A DNA stretch of 64,000 nucleotides. Origin: Ruminococcaceae bacterium UBA6434. GTDB lineage: Bacteria > Bacillota > Clostridia > Oscillospirales > Acutalibacteraceae. A model generated the notes under the pieces. That model was given only the letters and a program-made list of their open reading frames with translations. It was not told the origin of the DNA and ran no database searches. The stretch lies in assembly GCA_002437245.1 (NCBI GenBank), contig DJOQ01000022.1, forward strand, positions 14,691 to 78,690. Direction: 5' to 3'. The translations under genes and the position numbers were made by a program. Positions 8,751 to 16,638 of this stretch are shown piece by piece; the stretch's first letter is position 1, and each line of letters opens with the position of its first letter.

Positions 8751-8782
8751 GTAGTTGCCAAATAATATAAGGGGGCATTTTT

Positions 8783-9496
8783 ATGATATGTAAAAATTGT
8801 GGAACAAATTTTGACGGGCAGTATTGTCCCAATTGCGGAGCTAAGGCTGAATCTGCTTCGGCTCCTCAGCAAAGCGCACCGCAATACGGAGCACCGCAGA
8901 ATTTCGGTAACGGGCAGAGCGCACCGCCGTACGGAGCACCGCAGAACTTCGGCAACGGGCAGAGTGCACCGCCGTACGGAGCACCGCAGAATTTCGGAAA
9001 CGGGCAAAGCGCACCGCAATACGGAGCACCGCAGAATTTCGGCGGTCAGCAGAACGGTTACGTGCATAGACCTACCCGAAAAATCGGCTTCGGTGAGGCA
9101 GTAAAGCTGTTTTTTAAAAACTACGTAAACTTTAACGGCAGAGCTACAAGAAGCGAGTACTGGTGGGTTTACCTGTTTAATATGATTGTTTATACCGTCT
9201 TGAGTATATTGTTTTCGATTGCCGGCGGCGCTTCATTGGCAGGAGCCGCAATCAACGGCGACGTAAGCGTAGCGTATATGGGCGCGGGTGCAATATTCTA
9301 TGTCTTGATGATATTATATTGTATCGCCGTATTCCTGCCGTCTCTGTCGCTTGTGGTACGCAGGCTTCACGATATAGACAAGAGCGGCGGCTATATATTT
9401 ATGGGACTTATTCCCATTGCCGGTCCTATCATTCTCCTTGTTTATATGCTCACCGACAGCACACCCGATAATAAGTACGGCCCTAAAAAGGTTTGA
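8783..9496 (+). CDS. Zinc-ribbon DUF805 membrane protein with Gln/Pro/Gly repeats
   Basis: 237 aa in three parts. Residues 1-20 form a zinc ribbon (CKNC at 3-6, CPNC at 15-18). Residues 30-88 are four near-identical 15-residue units (QSAPQYGAPQNFGNG type), a flexible low-complexity linker. Residues 95-237 are the DUF805 membrane domain: FNGRATRSEYWW entry motif, about four helices, and RRLHDIDKSG with a C-terminal PDNKYGP. It has its own promoter and two terminators behind it, yet its N-terminal ribbon is of the same kind as those of the kinases in the island starting 300 bases later, so a functional link is possible. The role of DUF805 proteins is unknown. Confidence 0.88.
   Translation: MICKNCGTNFDGQYCPNCGAKAESASAPQQSAPQYGAPQNFGNGQSAPPYGAPQNFGNGQSAPPYGAPQNFGNGQSAPQYGAPQNFGGQQNGYVHRPTRKIGFGEAVKLFFKNYVNFNGRATRSEYWWVYLFNMIVYTVLSILFSIAGGASLAGAAINGDVSVAYMGAGAIFYVLMILYCIAVFLPSLSLVVRRLHDIDKSGGYIFMGLIPIAGPIILLVYMLTDSTPDNKYGPKKV
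8870..9049 (+). repeat. Four tandem 45-bp coding repeats
   Basis: Contiguous in-frame units of 45 bp encode a 15-residue Gln/Pro/Gly-rich motif. The middle copies are almost identical at base level, which suggests recent slippage or recombination. Since 45 is divisible by 3, all other frames also stay open here, giving false reading frames on both strands. Confidence 0.9.
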
Positions 9497-9549
9497 ATTT
9501 CAGCCTTTCAACCTATAATATATTAAGTACTTGAATTTATTTAACTCGA

Positions 9550-9586
9550 AAAAGAAGGACGATTAATTTCGCCCTTCTTTTTTTGT
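9550..9586 (+). terminator. Terminator after the DUF805 gene
   Basis: AAGAAGGACG pairs with CGCCCTTCTT (one mismatch) and is followed by a run of T. Confidence 0.75.
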
Positions 9587-9626
9587 TTCGGTTTTTTGAA
9601 CCGATATCGATAATATCTTTAGTAAT

Positions 9627-9648
9627 GACGCTTTTAGCGTCTTTTTTT
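9627..9648 (+). terminator. Second short hairpin with T-run
   Basis: GACGC (9627-9631) and GCGTC (9637-9641) form a small stem with a 5-base loop, followed by seven T. It is a weak terminator that would back up the one at 9550 and insulate the signalling island. Confidence 0.5.
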
Positions 9649-9724
9649 GTATATTCAAAAGATAATGTGTTGATTAAAAGACACTTCTGTACTCAAACAG
9701 AGAATAGTTAAACAGTTTTACGAA

Positions 9725-9733
9725 TGATATAAT
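9725..9733 (+). promoter_or_regulatory. Extended -10 promoter of the FHA/kinase island
   Basis: TGATATAAT is a perfect extended -10 (TGnTATAAT) 59 bases before the first ATG of the island. The -35 region (TAGTTA) is weak. The 9-mer ACAGAGAAT occurs as a direct repeat on each side (9697-9705 and 9738-9746), a possible operator. The 296-base gap 9497-9792 otherwise holds only the two terminators above. Confidence 0.5.
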
Positions 9734-9792
9734 TTTCACAGAGAATGTTGATTTGTACTAAAATTTTTATCCTTGAGAGGGAGAGAGTTTAT

Positions 9793-10533
9793 ATGTGCAG
9801 AATAGATTATGCATATTTTACCGACAAAGGTGACAGAGAACACAACGAGGATTACATAGGCTTTGCCGAAACAGATGATAAAAAAATATTTGTTTTGGCA
9901 GATGGATTAGGCGGTCACGGTAAGGGTGAAGTAGCTTCTTCTCTTGTAGTTGAAAATGTGAAATCCATGCTGAATGAAAACAATGTGAAGGACGATAATT
10001 TTCTGGACAATTGTTTTGTTGTTTCTCAGAAACGGCTTTTAGATGAACAGGAAAAAATTAACGGCAACGGAAAAATGAAAACCACTTTGGTTATTTTGTA
10101 TATTGACGGGTTAACGGCGAAATACGGACATATAGGCGATTCGAGACTTTATGTGATAAAGAATAATAAAATACAAAAAAGAACGCTTGACCACAGTGTT
10201 CCGCAAATGCTTGCTCTGTCAGGTGAGATAAAAGAAAAGGATATACGCCATCACGAGGACAGAAACAGACTTCTGAGAGCCATGGGAACCGAATGGGATG
10301 GCGAATCTCCCAAATACGAAATAGACGATACTTTGAGCATACAAAAGGGAATGTCTTTTTTGTTGTGCAGCGACGGCTTTTGGGAATGGATAACCGAGAA
10401 AGAAATGGAAAAGTGTCTCAGTAAAGGTGAGTCGGCACATGATACGCTTGACCTGATGATTGAACGTGTTAAAAAGTCGGGAAAAAACAAAAATATGGAT
10501 AATTATTCTGCCATTCTTATAAGGTTCGAGTGA
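9793..10533 (+). CDS. PP2C-family Ser/Thr protein phosphatase (island gene 1)
   Basis: 246 aa, soluble. PP2C metal and phosphate motifs are intact: REHNED (residues 15-20), LADGLGGHGKGE (DGxGGH), HIGDSRLYVI (GDSR), CSDGFWEWI and the final DNYSAILI (DN). This is the compact bacterial PP2C core without extra domains. It should remove phosphate from Ser/Thr targets of the island's kinases. The ATG at 9793 is preferred over an upstream in-frame TTG-like start because a purine-rich site (GAGAGGGAGAGAG) lies just before it and homology begins with MCRIDYAYFTDKGDREHNED. The FHA gene follows 10 bases downstream. Confidence 0.92.
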   Translation: MCRIDYAYFTDKGDREHNEDYIGFAETDDKKIFVLADGLGGHGKGEVASSLVVENVKSMLNENNVKDDNFLDNCFVVSQKRLLDEQEKINGNGKMKTTLVILYIDGLTAKYGHIGDSRLYVIKNNKIQKRTLDHSVPQMLALSGEIKEKDIRHHEDRNRLLRAMGTEWDGESPKYEIDDTLSIQKGMSFLLCSDGFWEWITEKEMEKCLSKGESAHDTLDLMIERVKKSGKNKNMDNYSAILIRFE

Positions 10534-10543
10534 GGTAATTCGG

Positions 10544-11125
10544 ATGAATATAGTTAAGTGCACAAATGGGCATTTTTTTGACAGCGATAAATACGAAGAG
10601 TGCCCTTATTGTGCCGAAAAAGGTGAACATGTTTTTAAAGAACGCAATGATTTGGACGACCAAAAGACGATTGCCGGAAATATAGCAAATGATATATTTT
10701 TCGAAAATCAATTAACAGAGCGATATCTGGAGAATGTAAGGGACGACGAAAAAACAGTTTCATTATCAACCGCTTCGGGTAATAACAGACCGGTTGTCGG
10801 TTGGTTGATGTGTATAAGCGGTTCGCAAAAAGGAAGAGCTTTATCTGTTTTTTTCGGAAGAAATTTTGCGGGCAGGGCAAAAAGTATGGATATAAGATTT
10901 ACTGATGATGATTATATTTCGCGTGATAATCATTTTTCAATTGTTTACGACCCTAAATCAAATAAGTTTTCGCTTGTGCCGGGCGGCGGAGAAACGCACA
11001 TAAACAATATGGTTGTAAACAATGTGCAACAGTTATATGAAGATGATGTCATAGAGGTGGGGCAAACAAAATATTTGTTTGTACCGTACTGCAAAGAGGG
11101 GAGAACATGGAATGAAGAAAATTAG
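10544..11125 (+). CDS. Cytoplasmic ribbon-FHA adaptor (island gene 2)
   Basis: 193 aa, no signal or membrane segment. The N-terminus has a CHCC metal motif, C6-x3-H10-x9-C20-x2-C23 (CTNGHF then CPYC). An acidic linker with a TIAG/TVSL-type Thr stretch (DDQKTIAG, DDEKTVSL) could be phosphorylated. Residues 85-185 form an FHA domain: FFGRNFAGRA keeps the GR, but the Ser-His element reads SRDNH (one residue longer than SxxH) and the usual NG loop is missing. The same deviations occur in the paralogue at 15099. The end overlaps the vWA gene by 14 bases. An adaptor between kinase and membrane partners is inferred. Confidence 0.85.
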   Translation: MNIVKCTNGHFFDSDKYEECPYCAEKGEHVFKERNDLDDQKTIAGNIANDIFFENQLTERYLENVRDDEKTVSLSTASGNNRPVVGWLMCISGSQKGRALSVFFGRNFAGRAKSMDIRFTDDDYISRDNHFSIVYDPKSNKFSLVPGGGETHINNMVVNNVQQLYEDDVIEVGQTKYLFVPYCKEGRTWNEEN

Positions 11126-12818
11126 CTGTTTTATTTTGACACTAATAATGCTGCTCGGGTTTGCCGCGAGTGCATCGGCAGAAGGTCAAAGTACTCGGAT
11201 AACATATGCAAGAGCGGAGCTTCCCGAAATAGTTGTCAATGCAGAGACGGATGCCGAAAATATTGACAGTAATGATGTGACCCTGAATTTTAACGGAAAA
11301 ACCGTAAATGCGTCATCTGCGGAAAAGTATAATAAGTTACAGCACTCAAGACGAGTGTTCTTTTTATTGGATTTATCGACTTCAATGAAAGACAAGTATT
11401 TTGAGGGTGCAAAAGAGTGCATTGCCGATTTTGCCGATAATATGGGTGACAATACAACCGTTTATCTTATTACGTTCGGCAAAGATGTTTCATGTGTTTT
11501 GAGCGGTTCAACCAATGCGCAGGAAATAAAATCGGCGTTATCGACGCTGTCAAACAATCAGGGCGGTACTAAGTTTTTTGCAGCCATAAAACAGGCGATG
11601 GATATATCGGAAAACTGCCCAATGGCAGATATGGAATATGCTGTGGTGTTTTCGGACGGAGAGGATTTTCAAACGGGAGATATTACCCAAAAAGAAGTTG
11701 ATGATAAAATCAGCACATCCGCAATACCTATATATGCTATGCGTGCCGAGACCGGGAAGGTATCATCTTCCGATATAGGTATATTTCGCTCTATTGTAAC
11801 CGACTCCCACGGTAAAATGTTCTCTTATACAACAGAAAATGCGGCTAAAGTTTTTAACGATCTGAATTCAGAGACTGATTCACAATACATAATACACGGT
11901 GATGCAGGCAGCAATGTTTTCAGCGGATCATCACAATTACTGTATTTAAAAATAAACGGTGTTCAAAGCGAACAAATATCATTTGCTGTAAAGAGCAAGA
12001 CAGATGTAACTGCACCCGAAATAAGACCTGATCCGGTGATTTCCAAAAAGGATAATACCATTACATTTGAATTTTCGGAGGATATTATAAATTCCGCAAA
12101 TGTTTCTCCTTCAAAGGACGATTTTTCTCTGCGTACCAAAAAGGGAAAAAATGTAGAGCTTTCGGATGTGGTATATGAAAAAACAGATAAGGGGTATTTC
12201 CTTACCGTCTATCCTAAAAAGAAAATTGTTAAACAAGAATATCAGCTTATATGTAAAGATCTAACGGACAATTCCATAGAGAAAAATCCGCTGCCGCAAA
12301 TATACACGTTTAAGAGCAACGTCGGTATATCGATATTTTCCGCATTTGTAATGTCATATTGGTATGTGTTTGTAATTCTGTTTACCGTTCTTTTACTTAT
12401 AGCGATTATGCTCATTATGATGAAACGTAAGAACGTAAAGTCTATAAAAGAATTGTTTGCTGATTCGGACAAAGACGACATAGAAATTAAGCATTTTGTA
12501 AATGACAGAGAAACAGGCAGACCGATAAGACTTACAGTAATCTCGGCAAACGGTATCTCAAAAACCATTGAAATGAATATTAGAGGCAGCGCCGTATTCG
12601 GAAGAGCAAATATCTGTGATGTCGTATTTGACGATCTGAAAATGTCAAGACAGCATTTTTGTATCGGCGAAGAAAACGGACGACTTATGTTGAATGATTT
12701 AGAAACAACAAACGGTACATATTTGAACGGTGTGAGAATAAAAACGCCGCAAGTGTTGAAAAACGGAGACAAGATTTTTGCCGGGCTCAGCACAATTACG
12801 ATTGAGTTTAAAGAATAA
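11112..12818 (+). CDS. Exported vWA protein with cytoplasmic FHA domain (island gene 3)
   Basis: 568 aa. A signal peptide (MKKISCFILTLIMLLGF...ASA) leads to an outside vWA domain at about 80-260 with a complete MIDAS (DLSTS at 87-91, Thr in GGTKF, Asp in SDGED). An Ig-like SbsA-type domain follows (about 298-400, NTITFEFSEDI). One membrane span (about 413-437) is followed by a basic stop-transfer and a C-terminal FHA domain with all binding elements (FGRA, SRQH, TNGTYLNG). The start at 11112 gives the signal peptide and follows GAGGGGAGAA. vWA domains bind protein ligands through a metal; here the FHA would report or control that from inside. No close functional analogue known to me. Confidence 0.88.
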   Translation: MKKISCFILTLIMLLGFAASASAEGQSTRITYARAELPEIVVNAETDAENIDSNDVTLNFNGKTVNASSAEKYNKLQHSRRVFFLLDLSTSMKDKYFEGAKECIADFADNMGDNTTVYLITFGKDVSCVLSGSTNAQEIKSALSTLSNNQGGTKFFAAIKQAMDISENCPMADMEYAVVFSDGEDFQTGDITQKEVDDKISTSAIPIYAMRAETGKVSSSDIGIFRSIVTDSHGKMFSYTTENAAKVFNDLNSETDSQYIIHGDAGSNVFSGSSQLLYLKINGVQSEQISFAVKSKTDVTAPEIRPDPVISKKDNTITFEFSEDIINSANVSPSKDDFSLRTKKGKNVELSDVVYEKTDKGYFLTVYPKKKIVKQEYQLICKDLTDNSIEKNPLPQIYTFKSNVGISIFSAFVMSYWYVFVILFTVLLLIAIMLIMMKRKNVKSIKELFADSDKDDIEIKHFVNDRETGRPIRLTVISANGISKTIEMNIRGSAVFGRANICDVVFDDLKMSRQHFCIGEENGRLMLNDLETTNGTYLNGVRIKTPQVLKNGDKIFAGLSTITIEFKE

Positions 12819-12832
12819 AGTCGGTGAGTGAT

Positions 12833-14257
12833 ATGGTTAATCTTTGTCCCAATTGTTTCGCAGAAAGGCAAGATACCGATTTTTGTCCGTTTTGTCATTA
12901 TCGATATAATGAATTCTCTGACGACAATGTTTCTCTGCATCAGATGACGGTATTAAACCACCGCTATATTATCGGGAGAACATTGGGCGTAGGGGGGTTC
13001 GGAGTAACTTATCTTTCGTTTGATAATAAAACCGGAGGAAAATGTGCGGTTAAAGAGTTTATGCCGTCCGAGCTCGCTGTTAGGGACAGAAACGGAAATG
13101 TGTATCCGAGCAGTGAAGAAAATACAAAAGTTTTTGAACATTGCAAAGCGGGATTTATAAATGAAGCGAAAACACTTTACACTTTCCGCGGAGATCCCAC
13201 CATTGTAAACGTAAGTGATTATTTTGAAGAAAATCATACGGCTTATTTTACTATGGAATATCTTGACGGATGTAATATGCGCGCACAAATGCAAAAGTGC
13301 GGTGGTCGCATCCCTGTGGAAACGGCGACGGTTATGCTAGTTACCGTAGGAAGTGCTTTGATGGATGTACATAAGTTTAATATTTTGCATCGCGATCTCA
13401 GTCCCGAAAATATTTTCTTAACGACAAACGGTTCTTATAAACTTATAGATTTCGGTGCGGCAAGATTTTTTACAAGTCGTGCAAATAAAAGCTTGTCTGT
13501 GTTATTAAAACCGGGATTTGCTCCGCCGGAACAGTATTCATCAAGGGGAAATCAAGGCCCTTGGACAGATGTATACGGCCTTGCGGCAACTTATTATTAT
13601 CTTGTAAGCGGTACAAAACCGCTTGACGCAATGGACAGACTCAGCGGGAAATCTATGGTGAAACTTTGTGATTTGTGTCCCGGAGTACCCAAGAAAACTT
13701 CCGATGCCGTCAGTCGTGCTTTGGAGCTTGATTATCATGTCAGATATAAGGATATGCTGAGCTTTTTAAATGACGTGGATTTATCTGTGCTGAGCCGTGC
13801 AAATACCGACTCGGCAAATACAGTGATTACCGATAAATCCACGGTTATAAAGTACGGAAGGAAAAAGAATATAACCAAAGCTATGCAGACGAGTAAATCC
13901 AAGAAGAATGCCGCCGACAAAGGAACAGTCTGTTTAATCGGATTTGAGGGAACACCGAGGGAAACTAAATATAAGATGAAACCGGATTGCCGGATAAAAA
14001 TCGGTAGGGGAACATCTGCCGATATTCGTATAAACGGTGATTTAAACATTAGCCGACTTCATTGCAGTCTCATATACAATTCAGAAAAAAATACGGTTTT
14101 TATACAAGATTATTCAAGCAACGGGACGTTCTTCTATTCGGGGCAAAGGCTGCAACGGGACAGAATATATGAATTAAAGGAACCGTTTTATTTATCTGAC
14201 CCGAAAAATATGTTCAGGCTAATTATTGCACAGTCAGGAGGAGATGCAGATGGATGA
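12833..14257 (+). CDS. Soluble zinc-ribbon Ser/Thr kinase with C-terminal FHA (island gene 4)
   Basis: 474 aa. Zinc ribbon CPNC (5-8) and CPFC (18-21); kinase domain about 42-315 with G-loop LGVGGFGVTY, VAIK-equivalent CAVKEF (K74), E111, HRD at 186-188, DFG at 206-208 and PPEQ in place of APE; FHA at about 365-465 (KIGRG, SRLH, SNGTF). No membrane segment, so this is the cytoplasmic kinase of the island. The catalytic loop is HRDLSPEN, with Ser where Ser/Thr kinases normally have Lys. The ATG at 12833 is preferred over a GTG nine bases upstream because GGTGAG is well spaced only for it. Its end overlaps the next PP2C by 8 bases, a natural kinase/phosphatase pair. Confidence 0.9.
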   Translation: MVNLCPNCFAERQDTDFCPFCHYRYNEFSDDNVSLHQMTVLNHRYIIGRTLGVGGFGVTYLSFDNKTGGKCAVKEFMPSELAVRDRNGNVYPSSEENTKVFEHCKAGFINEAKTLYTFRGDPTIVNVSDYFEENHTAYFTMEYLDGCNMRAQMQKCGGRIPVETATVMLVTVGSALMDVHKFNILHRDLSPENIFLTTNGSYKLIDFGAARFFTSRANKSLSVLLKPGFAPPEQYSSRGNQGPWTDVYGLAATYYYLVSGTKPLDAMDRLSGKSMVKLCDLCPGVPKKTSDAVSRALELDYHVRYKDMLSFLNDVDLSVLSRANTDSANTVITDKSTVIKYGRKKNITKAMQTSKSKKNAADKGTVCLIGFEGTPRETKYKMKPDCRIKIGRGTSADIRINGDLNISRLHCSLIYNSEKNTVFIQDYSSNGTFFYSGQRLQRDRIYELKEPFYLSDPKNMFRLIIAQSGGDADG

Positions 14258-15083
14258 AAACAGTGAACTTCCATTAGGCTTAGACGGGGCGAGAGAAGTG
14301 TATTCTGCGGTTACTGAGAATATTTCCGAATATTGGGTTGCGTATTCTACACATATCGGAACGCGAAAATATCAGCAGGATGCCGTTAAAATACCGGATA
14401 CAAATAAGCAGAAAAGCCGCAAAAATATTTGTGTTTTATCGGACGGTATGGGCGGTATGCAAGGCGGAGAAATTGCAAGCAATTTGACAGTAAATACCAT
14501 GTTTGATGATTTTTACAATCAAGATACGGAAAATTATCCCGCGTTTTTCAGCGAAGAAATAAAAAAAGTTGACAAGCTTGTAGCCGGATTAAAAGACGAA
14601 ACCGGCAAAACAATGGAATCCGGGGCTACACTTGTATCAATTATTATCGACGAAAACAACTTGTATTGGGCATCGGTGGGTGACAGCAGGATATATATTA
14701 TCCGCGGCGATGAAATCGCACAGGTTAATGCAGAGCACAATTATTATATGACATTGAAAAATCGTGTGGAAGCCGGAGAAATAACCGAAGAAGAGGCTCA
14801 AAACGATCCGAGCAAGGAGGCGTTGATAAGTTATATAGGAATAGGCGGTATTGAACTTGCGGATATAAACCAAGCACCTTTTAGTTTGGAAAACGGAGAC
14901 TTAATAGTTTTGTGCAGTGATGGACTATACAGAATATTAAATGATGAAGCAATAAAATTGATTGTTAGATCGTTCTCGGAGAATATACCGCTTGCGGCAC
15001 ATATGCTCGTAAACACAGCAACGGAAAATCGACAAAAAAATCAGGACAACACAACGGCAATCGTTGTCAAATACAAACAATAA
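14250..15083 (+). CDS. PP2C-family Ser/Thr protein phosphatase (island gene 5)
   Basis: 277 aa, soluble. Motifs: YQQDA (about 41-45, the first metal Asp), LSDGMGGMQGGE (DGxGG), SVGDSRIYII, CSDGLYRIL and QDNTTAIVV. It has a 30-residue N-terminal extension compared with the island's first PP2C, rich in Glu and without motifs. The ATG at 14250 is chosen over one at 14244 because AGGAGG ends 7 bases before it. It overlaps the preceding kinase gene by 8 bases, so kinase and phosphatase are translated together, and is followed after 15 bases by an FHA gene, repeating the order seen at the start of the island (PP2C then ribbon-FHA). Confidence 0.92.
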   Translation: MDENSELPLGLDGAREVYSAVTENISEYWVAYSTHIGTRKYQQDAVKIPDTNKQKSRKNICVLSDGMGGMQGGEIASNLTVNTMFDDFYNQDTENYPAFFSEEIKKVDKLVAGLKDETGKTMESGATLVSIIIDENNLYWASVGDSRIYIIRGDEIAQVNAEHNYYMTLKNRVEAGEITEEEAQNDPSKEALISYIGIGGIELADINQAPFSLENGDLIVLCSDGLYRILNDEAIKLIVRSFSENIPLAAHMLVNTATENRQKNQDNTTAIVVKYKQ

Positions 15084-15098
15084 ACGGGAGTGTTCAGT

Positions 15099-15761
15099 AT
15101 GAAATTAGTAAGATGTGAAAACGGCCATTTTTATGATTCGGAGCAGTATACGGTATGCCCGTATTGCAACGGTATGGATTCTGCGGGAGCCGATAATGTT
15201 ACACAATCAATCTCACAGAAAAAGCAGGATGATGACATTCCGACGCAAAAAGAAAACAATGCCGGTTATACTCCGACTCAAAGTATAAGCGGCATCGGTA
15301 TTCAGCAAAAAATTAAAACGGTGACTCATTTTGATGATGATGCAAAAACGATCGGAGTGTTTAAAAAATCAATAGGTTCTGAAAACGGGGAACCGGTTGT
15401 CGGTTGGCTCGTATGTACAAAGGGCGCACATTACGGGCAGGATTTCAGACTTACGGCAGGCAGAAATTTTATAGGCAGGGCGTCAGATATGGATGTTTGT
15501 CTTAAAAATGACGGCTCCGTTTCAAGAGAAAAGCATATGGTGGTTCTTTATGAACCAAAAGCCAATATCTTCATGGTTCAGCCGGGCGAGTCAAAAGAAC
15601 TTTCTTATCTTAACGACAATGTAATTCTCGAATCAAAAGTAATCAAAGCGTATGATGTAATTTCTCTCGGGGAGAGCGAACTTGTATTTGTTCCGTTTTG
15701 CTCGGACTCGTTTAAATGGGAAGAAAAAAACAAGGAAAATAAAGAGAAGTCAGCTGATTGA
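15099..15761 (+). CDS. Cytoplasmic ribbon-FHA adaptor, paralogue of island gene 2 (island gene 6)
   Basis: 220 aa. Same plan as the protein at 10544: CHCC metal motif with identical spacing (C6, H10, C20, C23), a polar linker containing Thr-rich motifs (TPTQSISG, AKTIGV), and an FHA domain (GWLVCTKGAHYGQDF, GRNFIGRA). Like its paralogue it has SREKH instead of SxxH and lacks the NG loop. The ATG at 15099 follows CGGGAG. The two copies each follow a PP2C gene, which suggests an ancient duplication of a PP2C-FHA pair. The Lys/Glu-rich C-terminal tail is likely disordered. Confidence 0.85.
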   Translation: MKLVRCENGHFYDSEQYTVCPYCNGMDSAGADNVTQSISQKKQDDDIPTQKENNAGYTPTQSISGIGIQQKIKTVTHFDDDAKTIGVFKKSIGSENGEPVVGWLVCTKGAHYGQDFRLTAGRNFIGRASDMDVCLKNDGSVSREKHMVVLYEPKANIFMVQPGESKELSYLNDNVILESKVIKAYDVISLGESELVFVPFCSDSFKWEEKNKENKEKSAD

Positions 15762-15780
15762 AATATGAGGGGTGATAAAA

Positions 15781-16623
15781 ATGATTAAAAAGAGAGACGT
15801 ATTTCTTTTCATACTCTTTAATATACTTACGCTCGGAATATACGGAATAGTAATTTATTGTTTCATCGGTAAAGAGGTAAATAAAATATGCGAGGCTGAC
15901 GGCAAGAACCAGATGCTTTATGTTTTTGCATGGTTGCTCGGCCTTGTTACACTTGGTATATTTCCGCTTATTTGGATAAAAACATGCATGGACAGATTAG
16001 AGGACAATGCTTATAGGTATCCGGGGGTTAATGTTAAACATTCCGGAACCGAATATGTGCTTTGGGCTTTATTCGGTTCGTTTCTTGCGGGAGCAGGTTA
16101 TATTGTAGCTACTGTATATTTTCTTCAAAGTATAAACGCTTATGCCGACGTATACGGATTTGTTACTCCGCTTAAATATTCTTCAAATCCGGTTGAACGC
16201 TTGGAGATAGTTAAACAAGGCGTTACAGCTCCGTTGTCAAGCGATAACTACTCCGGCTATATGCCTGAGTCGAGCGACGACATCAGCACTGTATCCTATC
16301 TTCCCGCCGGGGGCAAAATCGTTTGGACAAACGGTACATACAGCGGCGCAGAGGCTGATTTAAGAGATGGTCAGCCGCTTACCATAGGACGTGATCCCAA
16401 GCGTTGCAATTTTGTGCTTGCGGATTCTCTTGTTAAAATCAGCGGGATGCACGTTACGGTATGCTATGTTGCGGCAACCGACAGTTTTAATGTAACGGAT
16501 AACAGCAAAAACGGCACATTCCTTGCGGACGGTACGAGACTTCCTTTTGCTCAGACCGTAAGCTATCCGCGCGGCACCGAATTCCGCCTTGCCGACGGAG
16601 AAAATGCATTCAGGCTTGAGTGA
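15781..16623 (+). CDS. DUF4234-like membrane protein with C-terminal FHA (island gene 7)
   Basis: 280 aa. Three hydrophobic segments (about 7-28, 46-67 and 93-118) form a DUF4234-like region (LFNILTLGIYGIVIY, then LGLVTLGIFPLIWI). A linker leads to a C-terminal FHA domain (about 178-280): TIGRDPKRC, then SGMH where the usual Arg is Gly but the SxxH Ser and His stay, and KNGTF. The ATG at 15781 follows GAGGGG. With the next gene it forms a pair of multi-span proteins whose FHA domains share GRDPK(R/Q)CN, so the two domains are closely related. The function of DUF4234 is unknown; a membrane docking platform for phosphorylated partners is inferred. Confidence 0.83.
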   Translation: MIKKRDVFLFILFNILTLGIYGIVIYCFIGKEVNKICEADGKNQMLYVFAWLLGLVTLGIFPLIWIKTCMDRLEDNAYRYPGVNVKHSGTEYVLWALFGSFLAGAGYIVATVYFLQSINAYADVYGFVTPLKYSSNPVERLEIVKQGVTAPLSSDNYSGYMPESSDDISTVSYLPAGGKIVWTNGTYSGAEADLRDGQPLTIGRDPKRCNFVLADSLVKISGMHVTVCYVAATDSFNVTDNSKNGTFLADGTRLPFAQTVSYPRGTEFRLADGENAFRLE

Positions 16624-16638
16624 TACGGAGGGAAAAAG

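Noticed and set aside
8870..9049. Possible CRISPR or VNTR array
   Set aside because: Units are contiguous with no spacers and encode a regular in-frame peptide repeat.
8711..9104. Long open frames in other frames and on the minus strand around the DUF805 gene
   Set aside because: They arise from 45-bp coding repeats, which keep every frame open; only the frame with the zinc ribbon and DUF805 domain has promoter, RBS and homology.
12824..12832. GTG at 12824 as start of the kinase-FHA gene
   Set aside because: It would use its own Shine-Dalgarno as coding sequence; GGTGAG is correctly spaced only for the ATG at 12833.
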